NCBI RefSeq assembly: GCF_022637415.1
Contig: NZ_CP093340.1
Location: 2,542,001 to 2,606,000, forward strand
DNA from: Luteimonas sp. S4-F44
Lineage (GTDB): Bacteria > Pseudomonadota > Gammaproteobacteria > Xanthomonadales > Xanthomonadaceae
Reading direction: 5' to 3'
Length of the DNA: 64,000 bases
Positions 62,954-64,000 of this stretch are shown piece after piece. The position numbers and the translations under genes were made by a program. Each line of letters opens with the position of its first letter. Positions within the stretch are counted from its first letter, which is position 1. Under the pieces are notes generated by a model, which searched no databases, was not told where the DNA came from, and saw only the letters and a program-made list of their open reading frames with translations.

Positions 62954-64000
62954 TCAGTCGAGGCGTTTTCGGAACCGCGCGATCGCCAGCGCCATCGTGA
63001 CCGCGGTGAACGCGCCCAGCGCCAGGATCGACGGCCACAGCTCCCAGATGCTCGCCCCGCGCAGCATGATGCCGCGCACCAGGCGCAGGAACTGGGTCAT
63101 CGGCAAGGCCTCGGCGCCCCACTGCACCACGTCCGGCATGCCGGCGAACGGGAACATGAAACCCGAGATCAGGATCGACGGCAGGAACACCAGCATCGCC
63201 ACCTGGATCGCCTGGAACTGGGTGCGCGCATGCGTGGAGATCAGCAGACCCATCGCCAGGTTGGCGAAGATCAGCAACAGCGAGGCCAGGTAGACGTCGA
63301 GCAGGCTGCCGCGCAGCGGCACGTCGAAGAACCAGATCCCCAGCACCAGGATCAACGTGGTCTGGATCAGGCCGATCGCCGCGTACGGCAGCACCTTGCC
63401 GACCATCAGTTCGCCACGCGCCAGCGGTGTGGCGATCAGCAGCTCCATGTTGCCGCGCTCGCGTTCGCGCACGATCGCCATCGCGGTGAACATGGTCATG
63501 GTCATCGTGAGGATGATGCCGATCAGCCCGGGCACGATGCTCACCGCCGAGCGCCGCTCAGGGTTGTAGAAACTCAAGACTTCGATCTGCGGCGCCGCGC
63601 GTGCGTCGCGGTGCCCGTCGGGGCCTTCGAGCGGCAGTTGCGCGATCTGGTTCGCAGCCGCCTGCACCACCGTGTCGGTACCGTCGACCATGACTTGCAT
63701 CGCCGGACGGCCATCGAGCACGCGGCGCTCGAAATCCGGCGGGATCGTGATCCCGACGCTGATCTCACCGCGGCGCAGCATCTCGACCAGCTGCTGTGGG
63801 CTGTCGACGACCGCGACGGTATCGACGACGCCGGTCGCCTGGAGATCCATGACCGCCGCGCGCGAGGTCGCGGTCACCGCTTGATCGGCAATCGCCGCAT
63901 CGAGCCCGCGCGGGTTGTAGTTGATCGCATAGCCGAACAGCAGCAGGTCGACGACCGGGATCATTACGATCATCACCAGGCTGATCCGGTCTCGGCGGAT
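62954..64000 (-). CDS. ABC-2 type transporter permease (N-terminus outside the window)
   Basis: The frame is still open at the window edge and reads IRRDRISLVMIVMIPVVDLLLFGYAIN, the usual first membrane helix of ABC-2 permeases, so about 20-25 N-terminal residues are missing. A periplasmic domain of about 150 residues follows (VAVVDSPQQLVEMLRRGEISVGITIP), then five helices with MAIVRERERGNMELLIATPLARGELMVGKVLPY. This matches YhhJ/YbhR/YbhS-type permeases for drug or glycolipid export. The partner ATPase and HlyD-like gene should lie just beyond the window. Confidence 0.85.
   Translation of the reverse strand: MRRDRISLVMIVMIPVVDLLLFGYAINYNPRGLDAAIADQAVTATSRAAVMDLQATGVVDTVAVVDSPQQLVEMLRRGEISVGITIPPDFERRVLDGRPAMQVMVDGTDTVVQAAANQIAQLPLEGPDGHRDARAAPQIEVLSFYNPERRSAVSIVPGLIGIILTMTMTMFTAMAIVRERERGNMELLIATPLARGELMVGKVLPYAAIGLIQTTLILVLGIWFFDVPLRGSLLDVYLASLLLIFANLAMGLLISTHARTQFQAIQVAMLVFLPSILISGFMFPFAGMPDVVQWGAEALPMTQFLRLVRGIMLRGASIWELWPSILALGAFTAVTMALAIARFRKRLD

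Overview
The window is a high-GC chromosomal segment (roughly 70% G+C by eye) from a gammaproteobacterium of the Xanthomonadaceae/Lysobacteraceae group. The Lysobacter, Luteimonas, Stenotrophomonas and Xanthomonas relatives all fit. The assignment rests on protein flavour, on a split-EntB catechol siderophore cluster like that of Stenotrophomonas, on petABC-sspA-sspB gene order and on dispersed palindromes. No phage, plasmid, CRISPR array or insertion sequence with a transposase is visible.

Layout. 1-2.6 kb: end of a lipoprotein gene, a cation/proton antiporter, and a lower-GC gene of unknown function abutting tRNA-Phe. 2.8-9.6 kb: a lipoprotein, an acyl-CoA dehydrogenase, a stand-alone HNH nuclease, dxs, a decayed HxlR-type regulator, and a TraB/GumN protein. 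9.7-17.7 kb (minus strand): the classic block thrS-infC-rpmI-rplT-pheS-pheT-ihfA-merR-tRNA-Pro. It has an apparent attenuator with an 8-codon leader peptide before thrS, a non-canonical ATT start for infC, a promoter with a long leader before rpmI, and a strong terminator between rplT and pheS. 18-24 kb: a LacI-type regulator and a low-oxygen/denitrification group (truncated haemoglobin, azurin, copper nitrite reductase nirK, SirB2-like protein, hemN) whose promoters carry FNR/Anr-type boxes. 24-31.7 kb: an alpha-glucan locus (lipoprotein alpha-amylase, MFS sugar transporter, alpha-glucosidase, pullulanase-type debranching enzyme) with a LacI-type operator candidate.

31.7-52.4 kb is an iron-acquisition island. 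The minus strand encodes a complete catecholate siderophore pathway: exporter, entC, entE, entB, separate aryl carrier protein, entF and entA. The plus strand encodes two TonB-dependent receptors, a periplasmic esterase, a YncE-like beta-propeller and a HmuTUV-type ABC transporter. Fur-box-like palindromes lie in the divergent promoter region and before the second receptor. Chorismate would be converted to 2,3-dihydroxybenzoate (EntC, EntB, EntA), activated by EntE, loaded on the carrier protein and joined to serine by EntF. Two oddities sit in the operon: a 105-bp palindromic element inserted in frame in the EntF adenylation domain, and a ~500-bp repeat-containing spacer/ORF between entE and entB.

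52.4-64 kb: housekeeping genes (purK, purE, Trm112-like, nadC, a DUF3301-like gene, sspB, sspA, the cytochrome bc1 operon petABC, a lytic transglycosylase, miaB) and the C-terminal part of an ABC-2 permease leaving the window. A 53-nt palindrome occurs twice, after azurin and upstream of purE.
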